This document shows positions 32,583 through 42,230 of a stretch of DNA of 64,000 nucleotides, one piece after another. The notes under the pieces were generated by a model, which had not been told where the DNA came from, did no database searches, and saw only the letters and a list, made by a program, of their open reading frames with translations. Position numbers and translations under genes: made by a program. Position 1 is the stretch's first letter. The number at the start of each line of letters is the position of its first letter. Origin of the DNA: Bacteroidales bacterium UBA4345 (GTDB lineage: Bacteria; Bacteroidota; Bacteroidia; Bacteroidales; Paludibacteraceae); NCBI GenBank assembly GCA_002396385.1, contig DGTD01000100.1:79920-143919 (forward strand). Reading direction: 5' to 3'.

Positions 32583-33653
32583 TTATTTAGCAGAAAAATG
32601 ATAAGTAATAGTACCCAACTGGTTAGGCATGTCGGATACATTAACAGCGTTGAACTTGGTAGCCTTAGCCGCCTCGACAGCCGCATTGAAGACAGCCTGG
32701 TCGGTCATGTCTTTCGAGCGCCGTCCGACAGAAGCCTTTGTTACATTGCCGCTGTTGTCGACAGTGATATTGACCTCTACCCATCCGTGCTGTTTACCGT
32801 TATAAGCAGGCTGTGGCATCGCCTTGGCAAGCGTACGGCCCTGCAACTCGAACGAATTGGCGTTGTTGCTGAATGCGTTAGCCACCTTGCTGGTGGCATT
32901 TTGCCGCACTTTCTCCTCCTTATGCAGCCGGCGGCGCTCATCCATCTCACGTTTGCGTTGAGCGGCAAGCGCCTCGTTGTAATCGTCGGCACAAAGGTTG
33001 TAGGTAACCGTACCGTGTTGGTCGGCATTCCCCTGCGAGAAACGCAGATGCAAAGCATCGGAAAGAATTTCGTTACGGACATGAGGGTTGTTCACCCCAT
33101 TCGACTTGGCAATGCTGACGCCCTCGACATAACCAGCCTTTGTTACCGTAACATTCACAGAAACAGAGCCAGACTCTTTAGAGTCGATAATACGGCGCGG
33201 ATAAGGGCCGGCCAAAGTACGTCCGGCTACAGTCACGACATTCTCGAATGCCACCGACTTAGCCGTAGCAATAGTGTCCTTGCCGTTACCACAAATATAG
33301 TAGAGTTCGGCAGAATGTCCCTTACCCGTAAAACGGAGGGCAGGGGTCACCCCGTCGGAACCGGTTTCCCACTGGAACGAAGCGGCCATAGCCGGAGAAA
33401 GGACCACTTTAGCGTTCGAGACGACCGTACCGTCTTTCGTCAGTTTGAAAATAGCCCCTTCTGCCATACGGATATCCAACTTATAGGTCGGCGTTTTAGC
33501 TTTAGGCAATTGGCTGACCATACAGGTATCGAGTCCCCACCAGCCATCGGCAGAGATAGTGGCAGCAGAAGCAGGAGTTACAAAGGACACCGCAAAAAAG
33601 GCAGCCGCCGCTACACGATGCGCCCTAGAGCAGAGATTATGCAGTTTCATCAT
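32583..33653 (-). CDS. Secreted protein with two TonB-like C-terminal domains
   Basis: The 356-residue protein has an N-terminal signal peptide (AAAAFFAVSFVTPASA) and no membrane anchor, unlike TonB. Two related units follow: one around residues 142-230 (AGPYPRRIIDSKESGSVSVNVTV read in parts; SKSNGVNNPHVRNEI) and one around residues 265-355 (GKQHGWVEVNITVDNSGNVT, AVFNAAVEAAKATKF, NQLGTITYHF). A KEEKVRQN charged linker connects them. It lies 1 base inside the end of the anchored TonB gene. I infer a soluble periplasmic partner of the TonB complex, or a decoy; both ideas are untested. Confidence 0.72.
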   Translation of the reverse strand: MMKLHNLCSRAHRVAAAAFFAVSFVTPASAATISADGWWGLDTCMVSQLPKAKTPTYKLDIRMAEGAIFKLTKDGTVVSNAKVVLSPAMAASFQWETGSDGVTPALRFTGKGHSAELYYICGNGKDTIATAKSVAFENVVTVAGRTLAGPYPRRIIDSKESGSVSVNVTVTKAGYVEGVSIAKSNGVNNPHVRNEILSDALHLRFSQGNADQHGTVTYNLCADDYNEALAAQRKREMDERRRLHKEEKVRQNATSKVANAFSNNANSFELQGRTLAKAMPQPAYNGKQHGWVEVNITVDNSGNVTKASVGRRSKDMTDQAVFNAAVEAAKATKFNAVNVSDMPNQLGTITYHFSAK

Positions 33654-34600
33654 TATCTAAGTTTAAAATTATAAGTAATGGTACCGTGCTGGTTGAAATG
33701 TCCGCCCGACTTGTTGCTGAACTTTGCCTTTTTAGCAGCCTGAAGGGCCGCATTACGCAGAGCCGGACTCGTGATACCGAAACTCTTCTTAATTTCGGCA
33801 CCCACCACATTACCATCGTTATCGACGGTGATATCAACAATCACATACCCCTCCTCGTTAACCGTGTAAGAAGGTCTTGGCAAAGTACCGACAATCTGTC
33901 GTCCCTCGAGCGACCACACATTGCCCTTTCCGCCATTTCCGCCCGCACCCTGAGCACCGTTAGGCGAACCCTGAGTGCCAGGTTTAGACCCAGAGCCGGT
34001 CCCCGAAGAGTTGGCATCGGTACCGTTTCCGCTGGCAGGCGTCTTTTTCTTAAACACATTGGCCATATTGTTCGCCTTCTGGCGGATGGCGTCCTCCTCA
34101 GCCTTTTTCTTAGCAAGGGCTTCAGCCTCGGCCTTTTTGCGGGCCTCTTCCTCCTTTTTCAGGCGCGCCTGTTCGGCAGCCAGTTCCTTCTGCTTTTTAA
34201 GTTCCTCTTGTCTGAGCAGTTCCTTCTTTTTGCGGGCTTCTTCCTGAGCGGCATCGGGCTGTGTCGAGGTCTTTTCCTGCTTCTTTTTAGAATTAGGGAC
34301 CGCCGCCGTCTGCTCTAACTCCTGAGTAGCCACATTGGGAGCGACAGCCGGAGCCGGAGTAGAAGGAGTAGGCACCTGCGCAGGCGCTTGCTGGGCGACT
34401 TCCTGCACCTCGGTCTCCGGAGTAGGTTCGAAGAGGTCGTTGCCACCCATATCGGGCTCACCCATAGAAACAGGCACACCATCTTCCTCCAACACCTGAA
34501 CACGGTCGAAGAAACAGAACAAAAGTAAAAGCAGCAACAAGATATGGAAGATGACAGTAACAACACCACCCCACACCTTAGCTTTTTCTTCTATTTGCAT
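33653..34600 (-). CDS. tonB: TonB/TolA-like energy transducer
   Basis: The 315-residue protein has one membrane helix at residues 15-30 (VTVIFHILLLLLLLFC), a Pro-rich segment, and a long Lys/Glu/Ala helix (KKKELLRQEELKKQKEL type, about residues 115-175) as in TolA. A Gly/Ser/Asn linker follows, then a TonB C-terminal domain (GYVIVDITVDNDGNVVGAEI, FNQHGTITYNFKLR). It follows exbB and exbD, so the three genes encode an ExbB-ExbD-TonB motor. The TolA-like helix leaves open a Tol-Pal-like role. Confidence 0.9.
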   Translation of the reverse strand: MQIEEKAKVWGGVVTVIFHILLLLLLLFCFFDRVQVLEEDGVPVSMGEPDMGGNDLFEPTPETEVQEVAQQAPAQVPTPSTPAPAVAPNVATQELEQTAAVPNSKKKQEKTSTQPDAAQEEARKKKELLRQEELKKQKELAAEQARLKKEEEARKKAEAEALAKKKAEEDAIRQKANNMANVFKKKTPASGNGTDANSSGTGSGSKPGTQGSPNGAQGAGGNGGKGNVWSLEGRQIVGTLPRPSYTVNEEGYVIVDITVDNDGNVVGAEIKKSFGITSPALRNAALQAAKKAKFSNKSGGHFNQHGTITYNFKLR

Positions 34601-34621
34601 AAGCAGACATTTTAGGCACAG

Positions 34622-35044
34622 CTACTTTGAGGCAGACTCGATAGGCTGCGTAGCTATGACCAGTTTAAACTTATTGGCATTGGCAATGCTGAGCACTTTC
34701 ACCACCTCGCCGAGGGGAACCGTATTTTCGCCATAAAGAGCGACATACATATCGGGTTCCTTCACCGCCTCGTTCTGGAGCCACGACTCCAGTTGTTCGA
34801 AAGCGATGGGTTGCTCCTTATCACTACCAAAACCAACATAATAATTCAAGTCTTTGTCGATGACCACCCGCGCAAGCGGCTTCGCCTTAGTCTGGGTATT
34901 GCTTTGCGGCAGGTTGACTTTAATTGCGTTTGGATGCACCACAGCCGAAGTCAACATGAAGAAGACGAGGATTTGGAACACAAAGTCCGTCATCGACGAC
35001 ATGTTGAACGAGGCATCGGGCTTATTTCTTCTTTTAAGAGCCAT
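34622..35044 (-). CDS. exbD: ExbD/TolR-like biopolymer transport protein
   Basis: The 140-residue protein has one N-terminal membrane helix with the essential Asp (FNMSSMTDFVFQILVFFML, D near residue 19) and a periplasmic ExbD domain (LPQSNTQTKAKPLARVVIDK). It is part of the proton-motive-force motor with ExbB. Normal length. It lies between exbB (12-base gap) and tonB (21-base gap). Confidence 0.95.
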   Translation of the reverse strand: MALKRRNKPDASFNMSSMTDFVFQILVFFMLTSAVVHPNAIKVNLPQSNTQTKAKPLARVVIDKDLNYYVGFGSDKEQPIAFEQLESWLQNEAVKEPDMYVALYGENTVPLGEVVKVLSIANANKFKLVIATQPIESASK

Positions 35045-35056
35045 TGCAATCTGTAT

Positions 35057-35746
35057 TTATTTAGCCGGTTCGTTAAGAATATCCATAAATTCAAGAGAGC
35101 GAGCCTCAAGGTCGCGCACCACCTTGTCGACCATAGAGACCAGGTAGTTGTAAGCGAAGTAAGCCACAACACCCACAATGAGCCCCGCAACAGTGGTTAC
35201 CATTGCAGTATAGATACCACCAGCCAAATTAGTAACGTCGACATTGTTACCAGCAGACGCCATATTGTAAAAAGCCTGAATCATACCACAGACCGTACCC
35301 AGGAATCCGAGCATAGGTCCACCACCGGCAGTAGTAGCCAGCAACGACAGGTTCTTTTCCAGCTTCGAGACCTCGAGGTTACCCACGTTCTCGATTGAGA
35401 CCTGCACATCGTTCATAGGACGTCCCAAGCGTGAAATACCCTTGGCCACCATACGCGAGTAAGGCGTATTGGTACGTTCACACAATTCGGTAGCCGCCTC
35501 AATCTTACCCTCGGTAAGGCATTCCTTAATACGGTTCATAAAGGCGTCGTCGTTTTTAGCCGCCTGCCGGATAACGACAAAGCGCTCGACAGCAATGTAA
35601 ACCGACATTCCGAGCAAAAAGAGCAACGGAATCATGATGACGCCACCTTTCAAAGCCAAGTCGAAGAGATTCATACCTTCGGCGGTGCTCTCTGTGCCAG
35701 CAGCAACGGCCAAAGAGTCCTGTACTTGTAACAATACGTTAATCAT
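35057..35746 (-). CDS. exbB: MotA/TolQ/ExbB proton channel protein
   Basis: The 229-residue protein has three membrane helices: residues 32-52 (VIMIPLLFLLGMSVYIAVER), about 140-160 (GGPMLGFLGTVCGMIQAFYN) and about 172-195 (TAMVTTVAGLIVGVVAYFAY). The LLATTAGGGPMLGFLGTVCG segment is the family signature. It forms the channel with ExbD. It follows pdxJ by 19 bases in the same orientation. Confidence 0.95.
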   Translation of the reverse strand: MINVLLQVQDSLAVAAGTESTAEGMNLFDLALKGGVIMIPLLFLLGMSVYIAVERFVVIRQAAKNDDAFMNRIKECLTEGKIEAATELCERTNTPYSRMVAKGISRLGRPMNDVQVSIENVGNLEVSKLEKNLSLLATTAGGGPMLGFLGTVCGMIQAFYNMASAGNNVDVTNLAGGIYTAMVTTVAGLIVGVVAYFAYNYLVSMVDKVVRDLEARSLEFMDILNEPAK

Positions 35747-35765
35747 ATACTTACTTAATCTTGAT

Positions 35766-36476
35766 TTATCTGTGAATTAAACAATCCTTATATAAGGAAA
35801 CGGTTTTTTCGAAACCGTAGTATAAAGCATCGGAAATAAACGAGTGACCTACCGACACTTCCTTCAGCCAGTCGATATTTTTATAAAGCACACCCAGATT
35901 GGCCAAGTTCAAACCGTGTCCGGCATTCACACCCAACCCGGCTTCCCGGGCAATTCTAGCCGCCTCGACGTATGGAGCCACAGCTTGGTCGGGTCCCAAC
36001 GGATAAGCGTTGGCATAGCCGCCCATATAGAGTTGTACCCGGTCGGCACCGACCTTAGCAGCCATTTCCACGCTAGTTGTATCGGGCTCGATGAAGAGAG
36101 CAATTCTGGCACCGAAAGGCAGCATTTCGTCAATAACCTCACGCAAAAACGACTCTTGTTTGTCGAAATTCCAACCCGAATTGGAATTGAGCGCATCGGG
36201 GACCAAAGTCACCTGATTGGGCTTAGCCTTCTGCACCAAGTCGATAAACTCGTCACTAGGGAAGCCCTCGATGTGGAACTCGGTGTTCACCACATTCCTC
36301 AACGCCAGGACATCGGCATATTTGACATGGCTGGCATCGGGACGCGCATGAACGGCAATAGCGTCAGCGCCAAACAATTGACAATCGGCAGCGACCTTCA
36401 AAACATCGGGTACATTTCCCTCGCGCGTATTGCGCAAAGTAGCCACCTTGTCGATATTAATAACAAGTTTAGTCAT
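35766..36476 (-). CDS. pdxJ: Pyridoxine 5'-phosphate synthase
   Basis: PdxJ condenses 1-deoxyxylulose 5-phosphate with 3-amino-2-oxopropyl phosphate to make pyridoxine phosphate. The 236-residue TIM barrel shows LVINIDKVATLRNTREGN (start), FGADAIAVHARPDASH, NTEFHIEGFPSDEFI, FIEPDTTSVEMAAKVGAD, GLGVNAGHGLNLAN and SVGHSFISDALYYG. Pairing with exbB-exbD-tonB is a frequent Bacteroidota arrangement. It follows ribBA by 20 bases. Confidence 0.97.
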   Translation of the reverse strand: MTKLVINIDKVATLRNTREGNVPDVLKVAADCQLFGADAIAVHARPDASHVKYADVLALRNVVNTEFHIEGFPSDEFIDLVQKAKPNQVTLVPDALNSNSGWNFDKQESFLREVIDEMLPFGARIALFIEPDTTSVEMAAKVGADRVQLYMGGYANAYPLGPDQAVAPYVEAARIAREAGLGVNAGHGLNLANLGVLYKNIDWLKEVSVGHSFISDALYYGFEKTVSLYKDCLIHR

Positions 36477-36496
36477 AATTTTTCAAACAGGCCGTC

Positions 36497-37711
36497 TTAC
36501 ACATTAAAAATAGTATGACCCATTCTCGATTTCTTAGTACGGAGATATTCGATATCGTATTTGTTCGGAGCCACCTCGATAGGAACAATTTCAGTGATTT
36601 CGAGTCCGAAACTTTCCAAGCCGACACGCTTGACCGGATTGTTAGTCATGAGTTTCATCTTAGAGATACCCAAATCGCGCAATATTTGTGCACCAACACC
36701 ATAATCACGCTCATCGGGTTTAAAGCCAAGGTGAACATTCGCATCGACCGTATCGTATCCGTTTTCTTGTAGTTTGTATGCCCTGATCTTGTTCATCAGT
36801 CCAATGCCGCGTCCCTCTTGGTTCATATACAGAACAACCCCCTTACCTTCTTTTTCGACCTGCTGCATAGCCATGTGGAGCTGTTCGCCGCAGTCGCAAC
36901 GGTACGAGCCGAAAATATCGCCAGTCGCACAAGAAGAATGAACACGGACCAAAACAGGTTCATCTTGTTTCCACTCACCCTTAATAAGCGCCACATGTTC
37001 CAAACCATTGTCGATCTGTCGGAACGGGATAAGGCGGAAATCGCCATATTTAGTAGGCATCTTCACCTCTTCGCCACGTTCAATAGTACGTTCGCTACGC
37101 AGGCGGTAGGCAATAAGGTCGCGTATGGTGATAATCTTGATACCGAACTTTTTAGCCACCTCCAACAACTCAGGCATACGCGCCATGGTGCCGTCCTCGT
37201 TCATTATCTCAATCAGGCAGGCCGCAGGCTGTAAACCCGAAAGACGGGCCAAATCGACAGCCGCCTCAGTGTGTCCGGCACGAGCCAAAACGCCTTTATC
37301 TTGTGCATAGAGCGGGTGAATGTGTCCAGGTCGGCCAAAAGTGGCAGGAGTAGAAGCCGGATCGGCCAGAGCCTTGATAGTTGCAGCCCTGTCGTGAGCA
37401 GATACCCCAGTGGTACAACCCTCCAACTTATCGACAGTAATAGTAAATGGAGTGCCCAGAATAGAAGTGTTGTCTTCCACCTCCCGACCAATATTCAGTT
37501 CCTTACAACGCTGAATAGTGATAGGAGCACAAAGGACACCACGGCCAAACTTCAACATAAAGTTAATCTTCTCCTCGTCGATAGTCTCAGCAGCCGTAAT
37601 AAAGTCGCCCTCATTCTCACGGTCTTCGTCATCGACAACAATTAAGAATTTACCTTGCTTGAAATCGGCCAGCGCCTCTTCAATAGAATTGACATTAGAT
37701 GTTTTTCCCAT
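36497..37711 (-). CDS. ribBA: RibBA: DHBP synthase and GTP cyclohydrolase II
   Basis: The 404-residue bifunctional riboflavin-synthesis enzyme has an N-terminal 3,4-dihydroxy-2-butanone 4-phosphate synthase ([47 protein letters not shown]). The GTP cyclohydrolase II part starts near residue 205 with the Zn-binding [19 protein letters not shown] and [13 protein letters not shown]. Both halves look intact. No FMN riboswitch was seen upstream; the gene begins 4 bases after lptG-like, so it shares its transcript. Other rib genes are absent here. Confidence 0.97.
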   Translation of the reverse strand: MGKTSNVNSIEEALADFKQGKFLIVVDDEDRENEGDFITAAETIDEEKINFMLKFGRGVLCAPITIQRCKELNIGREVEDNTSILGTPFTITVDKLEGCTTGVSAHDRAATIKALADPASTPATFGRPGHIHPLYAQDKGVLARAGHTEAAVDLARLSGLQPAACLIEIMNEDGTMARMPELLEVAKKFGIKIITIRDLIAYRLRSERTIERGEEVKMPTKYGDFRLIPFRQIDNGLEHVALIKGEWKQDEPVLVRVHSSCATGDIFGSYRCDCGEQLHMAMQQVEKEGKGVVLYMNQEGRGIGLMNKIRAYKLQENGYDTVDANVHLGFKPDERDYGVGAQILRDLGISKMKLMTNNPVKRVGLESFGLEITEIVPIEVAPNKYDIEYLRTKKSRMGHTIFNV

Positions 37712-37714
37712 TTT

Positions 37715-39217
37715 TTATTTTTTACTGTTCACATTTTTAATATTCAAATGTTTCCTGCGAGTTCCCAGTTTCTTAACAAATATCATAATCTGTTCCAGAT
37801 TGACCATCGAGTCGGTAGCCGCCTTATAAGTCAGATAAACGCCCAATGGCAACAATACGGCAGAACTGAGCCAAATGCCCGCCCACACATACCAGACACC
37901 TTCACGCGCCATCTTGTAGCCCGAATTGTCGACCACATAATACATAATGAAAATAAAGACCGAAATGACGATTGGGGTTCCCAATCCGCCCTTGCGTATG
38001 ATGGCACCAAGCGGCGCACCGATAAAGAAAAAGAGCAGACAAGCCAGAGACATGGTAATCTTGCGGTGGCGCTCAATATCGTGCCGTCGGGCATTACGGT
38101 CGACCATATAGTCTTTTTCGGCATACATGAATTCGAGCGTGTTGAAAGTGGAATACGCCCTGCTAATGGCATCGTCGACCACCGATATTTGCACATCGCG
38201 ACACTGTTTGTTATACAGGTCCTGGAAATTGTAATACCTAGTATCGCCCAAAGAGGCCAAATCGACCCGTTTTTTGCTTCCAGAACGTTCGAAATAGGTT
38301 TCGTTAAGCATCTGGTTCACATCCTTCCGGGCCAGTTCTGCAGACACGACAGCCAGCGAATCGACCACATGGGTCAACTGCTTGAAGTCTTTACCCACAT
38401 ACTTGTTGGAGGTAACACTTGCGTCGACCATCTTCATCGAGTTGTCGAAAGCGACAAAAATCTGCTTATACTTGAAGTTTTCACGGCGGTAAGGGATAGA
38501 ACGATTGTTCTGCTGGCGGTTCTGCTGGCGGATGTTTTCGAAAGTGACCCCGTTATGCAGAGTCAGCACCAGGTTCTGTTGATCAGCCGACATGCCAATA
38601 CGCCCCGAGTCGGCACAAGTGATGGAGATATTATCGGCCGACATGCTGTTATTCGAGTTCGTGCTTGAGCCAGAAAAGTCGTAAAGCATAATATCCTTCA
38701 ACAGTTTCGTCTTACGGTCTTTATGCCCCACATAGACACTTACGCCAGGAACCCCCTGGTAGAACGAACCTTCGGGGATTTCCACCTCAGGCGATTTTTG
38801 AACCATTGACCGGGTCAGGATATAAAGGCGGTCTTGAATAACGGGCAAAACCAAATCGGAATAAAGGAAAGCGCCGAAAGAGACACAGAAAACGAAAGCG
38901 ACAAACGGCTTCATGATTTTAAACAGCGAGATGCCAGACGCCTTCATAGCCAGCAGTTCGAGCCGCTCACCCAGATTACCAAAGGCCATCAGAGAAGACA
39001 ACAAGATAGAGAGAGGCAAGGCCATAGGCACCAGCGAAAGCGCCGCATAGCCAAAAAACTCGAACAGAATCGACATTGACAAACCCTTGCCCACCATATC
39101 GCCCACATATTTCCATAAAAACTGCATAAGGACGATAAAAAGGCAGACACAAAAAGTTGCGATAAAGGTTCCCAGATATCCCTTAATAAGATATATATTT
39201 AAGCGCTTAATGCCCAT
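37715..39217 (-). CDS. LptF/LptG family permease (lipopolysaccharide export)
   Basis: The 500-residue inner-membrane protein has the YjgP/YjgQ plan: three N-terminal membrane helices (FIATFCVCLFIVLMQFLW; FFGYAALSLVPMALPLSILL; VAFVFCVSFGAFLYSD), a large periplasmic beta-jellyroll domain (about residues 120-385) and three C-terminal helices (KITMSLACLLFFFIGAPLG onwards). It moves LPS from the inner membrane to the Lpt bridge with LptB and a partner LptF/LptG. It is probably the first gene of the ribBA-pdxJ-exb operon; a -7 box lies at 39244. Confidence 0.9.
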   Translation of the reverse strand: MGIKRLNIYLIKGYLGTFIATFCVCLFIVLMQFLWKYVGDMVGKGLSMSILFEFFGYAALSLVPMALPLSILLSSLMAFGNLGERLELLAMKASGISLFKIMKPFVAFVFCVSFGAFLYSDLVLPVIQDRLYILTRSMVQKSPEVEIPEGSFYQGVPGVSVYVGHKDRKTKLLKDIMLYDFSGSSTNSNNSMSADNISITCADSGRIGMSADQQNLVLTLHNGVTFENIRQQNRQQNNRSIPYRRENFKYKQIFVAFDNSMKMVDASVTSNKYVGKDFKQLTHVVDSLAVVSAELARKDVNQMLNETYFERSGSKKRVDLASLGDTRYYNFQDLYNKQCRDVQISVVDDAISRAYSTFNTLEFMYAEKDYMVDRNARRHDIERHRKITMSLACLLFFFIGAPLGAIIRKGGLGTPIVISVFIFIMYYVVDNSGYKMAREGVWYVWAGIWLSSAVLLPLGVYLTYKAATDSMVNLEQIMIFVKKLGTRRKHLNIKNVNSKK

Positions 39218-39243
39218 TTTTCCTAATTAAATTCTTCAAAGTG

Positions 39244-39251
39244 CAAATTTA
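39244..39251 (-). promoter_or_regulatory. -7 box TAAATTTG at the head of the lptG-ribBA-pdxJ-exb-tonB operon
   Basis: Exact TAnnTTTG on minus, predicted start near 39237, 20 bases before the ATG at 39217. Genes from 39217 to 31139 have gaps of 24 bases or less, so this promoter could serve nine genes. Confidence 0.65.
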
Positions 39252-39302
39252 GACTAAAATTAAATATTTATCTACTTTTAAGGGCACTTTTAAAGTTTAA
39301 AG

Positions 39303-39683
39303 TCAAACACCATACTTTTCCTTCAGCACATCAACCTGCAGGTTCCACAAACCCAGCACATCGTCAAAATCATCGCTATCAATAATATCAGTAACTGTAA
39401 GAATCACATCGCGTGTCAACTCATCAACAGAAATCCGCATTTCAAAAAAAGTTTTGGCATCGTCGTCATCAAGCCAATGGAAACGTACGTAAACCCCAAC
39501 CCTGCTCTGTTTCAGTAAGGCGGTTTGGCACTCCGTCTCCCATTTGAAAGTAAATTTGTCTCCCTCAACATCAACGTCGTCAGCAAACCATTCGGCCAGT
39601 CCATCGGCGGTCGAGATGCTATTCCAAAGCAGATTGGTAGGAACCTTATTGAAAATATATTCCTGTTTAAGTTCTTTTTTCAT
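39303..39683 (-). CDS. START-like (SRPBCC/AHSA1-type) domain protein
   Basis: From ATG 39683 the product has 126 residues (a start at 39707 adds MKLKRLAI). It shows an AHSA1-like pattern: LKQEYIFNKVPTNLLWNSIS, TADGLAEWFADDVDVEGDKF and a FHWLDDDDAKTFFEMRI strand. The fold forms a hydrophobic pocket for ligands or for Hsp90-like partners. This is a Bacteroidota subgroup of unknown ligand. It is monocistronic between the lptG-like gene and cysS. Confidence 0.8.
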   Translation of the reverse strand: MKKELKQEYIFNKVPTNLLWNSISTADGLAEWFADDVDVEGDKFTFKWETECQTALLKQSRVGVYVRFHWLDDDDAKTFFEMRISVDELTRDVILTVTDIIDSDDFDDVLGLWNLQVDVLKEKYGV

Positions 39684-39745
39684 AATTGCCAATCGTTTTA
39701 GTTTCATATGTTTTCACAATATAGCAATAATTATCGGGAAAAGCA

Positions 39746-39781
39746 AACATCCCGCCGCCCTAATACGAGCAACGGGATGTT
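39746..39781 (-). terminator. Probable terminator of cysS
   Basis: AACATCCCG at 39746-39754 pairs with CGGGATGTT at 39773-39781 with an 18-base loop. On minus it is followed by TGCTTTTCCC. The long loop makes it a moderate candidate. Confidence 0.55.
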
Positions 39782-39808
39782 GTATACTGAGAATCAGAGT
39801 CTACGGCA

Positions 39809-41284
39809 TTAAAGCGACCACTCGAAACCGTCCTTGGTATCTTTAACCGAGAAACCCAGGGCAGCGAGTTTGTCACGTATCAGGTCGCTAGTAGCCCAAT
39901 CCTTGTTAGCCTTAGCCTGTTTTCTGATGTCGAGCAGCAAGTCGACTGCGCCTTTATAGGCGGCATTGTTGCCACCTGCGTTTCCGCTTTCAAGACGAAG
40001 GCCCAGAATATCGTTCACCACCATTTCGAAGGTCGATTTCAATTCAGCAAGATCGGTTTCAGAAATAGTAGCCTTGCCATCGGTAATAAGGTTGATTGAC
40101 TTAGCGGCATCGAACAAATGGGAGATGACGATAGGAGTGTTCAAGTCGTCGAGCATGGCCTCTTCACATTTCTGGCGCAGGCCAGCCACCGAAACATTAT
40201 CGGAAGTGGCAGCCGACGGTTTAATGCGCTGCAAGCGGTTATATGTGTCCGACAGTTTAGCCAGTCCCTTTTCAGCAGCCACCAACGCCTCGTTGCTGAA
40301 ATCGACAGTGCTGCGATAGTGGGCCTGAAGGATGAAGAAACGTATAGTCATAGGAGCATAAGCCTGGGTAAGCATCTTATGCGAGCCAGTAAAGAACTCG
40401 TCGAGGGTAATGAAGTTTCCCAACGACTTCCCCATCTTCTGGCCATTAATGGTAATCATGTTATTATGCATCCAGTAGTGTACGCTCTCGTGTCCGAGCG
40501 CGGCAGTCGACTGTGCGATCTCACATTCGTGGTGCGGGAACATAAGGTCCATACCACCACCATGGATGTCAAACTCTTCGCCAAGATATTTGGTGCTCAT
40601 GGTAGAACATTCGAGGTGCCAGCCAGGGAAGCCCTCACTCCAAGGCGACGGCCAGTGCATTATATGTTCAGGCTGTGCTTTCTTCCAGAGTGCGAAATCG
40701 ACACTGTTGTGCTTTTCTTCCTGTCCGTCGAGCTCACGGGTATTTTCGAGTGTTTCCTCTATATTTCGGCCCGACAGTTCACCATAATGGAACTGCTTTG
40801 CATATTTAGGGACATCGAAGTAAATAGAGCCGTTGCTTTCGTAAGCGAAACCTGCATCAATAATCTTCTTCACAAACTCAATCTGTTCGATAATGTGTCC
40901 TGAGGCATGCGGCTCAATGCTAGGCGGCAGCACGTTAAGAGCTTCCATGGCCTTGTGGTAGCGTGTAGTGTAATACTGCACCACTTCCATAGGCTCGAGC
41001 TGTTCAAGACGCGCCTTTTTCGCAATTTTGTCCTCACCTTCGTCGGCATCGTGTTCAAGATGCCCCACATCGGTAATGTTGCGCACATAACGCACCTTAT
41101 AACCCAAGTGCTTCAGATAGCGGAACAGCGTATCGAAAGTAATAGCAGGACGGGCATGGCCAAGGTGGGCGTCGCCATAAACGGTAGGACCACACACATA
41201 CATGCCCACATTAGGTGAGTGCAATGGTTTAAACAGTTCTTTTTTACGAGTTAACGTATTATAGATAAGTAATTTATCTTCCAT
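39809..41284 (-). CDS. cysS: Cysteinyl-tRNA synthetase
   Basis: CysS charges tRNA-Cys. The 491-residue class I synthetase has [19 protein letters not shown] (HIGH-type motif and first Zn Cys), WHLECSTMS (Zn ligand), [18 protein letters not shown] and the KMSKS-type [11 protein letters not shown] (Gly instead of Ser at the third position). A DALR-type anticodon-binding region follows ([18 protein letters not shown]). The length is normal. It has a -7 box at 41312. Confidence 0.97.
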   Translation of the reverse strand: MEDKLLIYNTLTRKKELFKPLHSPNVGMYVCGPTVYGDAHLGHARPAITFDTLFRYLKHLGYKVRYVRNITDVGHLEHDADEGEDKIAKKARLEQLEPMEVVQYYTTRYHKAMEALNVLPPSIEPHASGHIIEQIEFVKKIIDAGFAYESNGSIYFDVPKYAKQFHYGELSGRNIEETLENTRELDGQEEKHNSVDFALWKKAQPEHIMHWPSPWSEGFPGWHLECSTMSTKYLGEEFDIHGGGMDLMFPHHECEIAQSTAALGHESVHYWMHNNMITINGQKMGKSLGNFITLDEFFTGSHKMLTQAYAPMTIRFFILQAHYRSTVDFSNEALVAAEKGLAKLSDTYNRLQRIKPSAATSDNVSVAGLRQKCEEAMLDDLNTPIVISHLFDAAKSINLITDGKATISETDLAELKSTFEMVVNDILGLRLESGNAGGNNAAYKGAVDLLLDIRKQAKANKDWATSDLIRDKLAALGFSVKDTKDGFEWSL

Positions 41285-41311
41285 ATTTATAAACTAATTA
41301 TTCTTTCATTA

Positions 41312-41319
41312 CAAAGATA
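41312..41319 (-). promoter_or_regulatory. -7 box TATCTTTG for cysS
   Basis: Exact TAnnTTTG on minus, predicted start near 41305, 21 bases before the ATG at 41284. Confidence 0.6.
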
Positions 41320-41384
41320 GAGAAAATTTAAGGAAGAGCCCACCTATTTCTATGACGTATTTTTCACAAAACCGTTTGAAAGGC

Positions 41385-42044
41385 TCAGACGAACAAACGA
41401 CGTATGACAGGCGTGCGTTTCAACCTCGACACTATACCGTCTTTCTTTTTGCGCAACGAGAGGAAGCTTACGCAACCGAGCAAGATGCCGGCAAAAACCG
41501 TCAGCGTGAATCCTACGGTACGTACACCGGCCGTCACCTCTTCGTGTTTTTTATAATAGAACCGCTCCGCATCGCAGAATTTTGGCAACACCAGGGGAAT
41601 AGAATCGGAAGTCGCCACACCTTTCGACAAATCGAAAGAAACGATGCTGTCGTTAGGCAGTTTTGCGTAGAAAAGGCTGTCGGCCATGGCGACCTCACCT
41701 AAATCGGTGATAAGGGCGACTCCGTTGGCATCGGTGCAACAGAACTTTTCAGCATCGACACTTTCAAGCGAGCAATTGTAAAGGCGGACGAAACGGACAT
41801 CGCCAAAGCCAAAATCGGTAGCGTTCCCGCACGCAAGAAAATGCGTAACAACGATGCCAATGCAAAAAACGATACCAAAAACTATTGACGACAACACCGC
41901 ATTGATGCTGTTTTCGGCACGATTTTCATCCTTACTGACAATCAGCGCCAACAAAGCAGTGACAACAGCAACGAAACATGTCACTATAGCAACAAAGACG
42001 AGAGTCACCACAAGAAAGATGATCAAGCTGAAAATAATAGACAT
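41385..42044 (-). CDS. Membrane protein of unknown function
   Basis: From ATG 42044 (the longer frame begins at a TTG) the product has 219 residues. Two N-terminal membrane helices (about residues 2-33 and 50-70), a Cys-containing extracytoplasmic domain of about 95 residues (LYNCSLESVDAEKFCC), and a C-terminal helix (VGFTLTVFAGILLGCVSFL) followed by a basic tail are visible. I do not recognise a family. It stands alone between cysS and rpiB. Confidence 0.65.
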   Translation of the reverse strand: MSIIFSLIIFLVVTLVFVAIVTCFVAVVTALLALIVSKDENRAENSINAVLSSIVFGIVFCIGIVVTHFLACGNATDFGFGDVRFVRLYNCSLESVDAEKFCCTDANGVALITDLGEVAMADSLFYAKLPNDSIVSFDLSKGVATSDSIPLVLPKFCDAERFYYKKHEEVTAGVRTVGFTLTVFAGILLGCVSFLSLRKKKDGIVSRLKRTPVIRRLFV

Positions 42045-42192
42045 AGAGATGAAACTTATAATTAAATGACAAGGAGGAGAATAGCACAAAATAGCCGGTA
42101 AACGCTCCTTTTCCTGTTTATACCAGCTACAAATATAAACATTAGTTTAGAATTACACGTACAAGAATATCCAGCACTCGGATAAAATGCAT

Positions 42193-42200
42193 TAAATTTG
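42193..42200 (+). promoter_or_regulatory. -7 box TAAATTTG for rpiB
   Basis: Exact TAnnTTTG on plus, predicted start near 42207, 24 bases before the ATG at 42231. Confidence 0.62.
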
Positions 42201-42230
42201 CACCATAATTCCAGATAACAGCAAAAACAA

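Noticed and set aside
32598-33674. Plus-strand frame of 358 codons opposite the double-TonB gene
   Set aside because: Antisense shadow; the minus gene has a signal peptide, domains and operon context.
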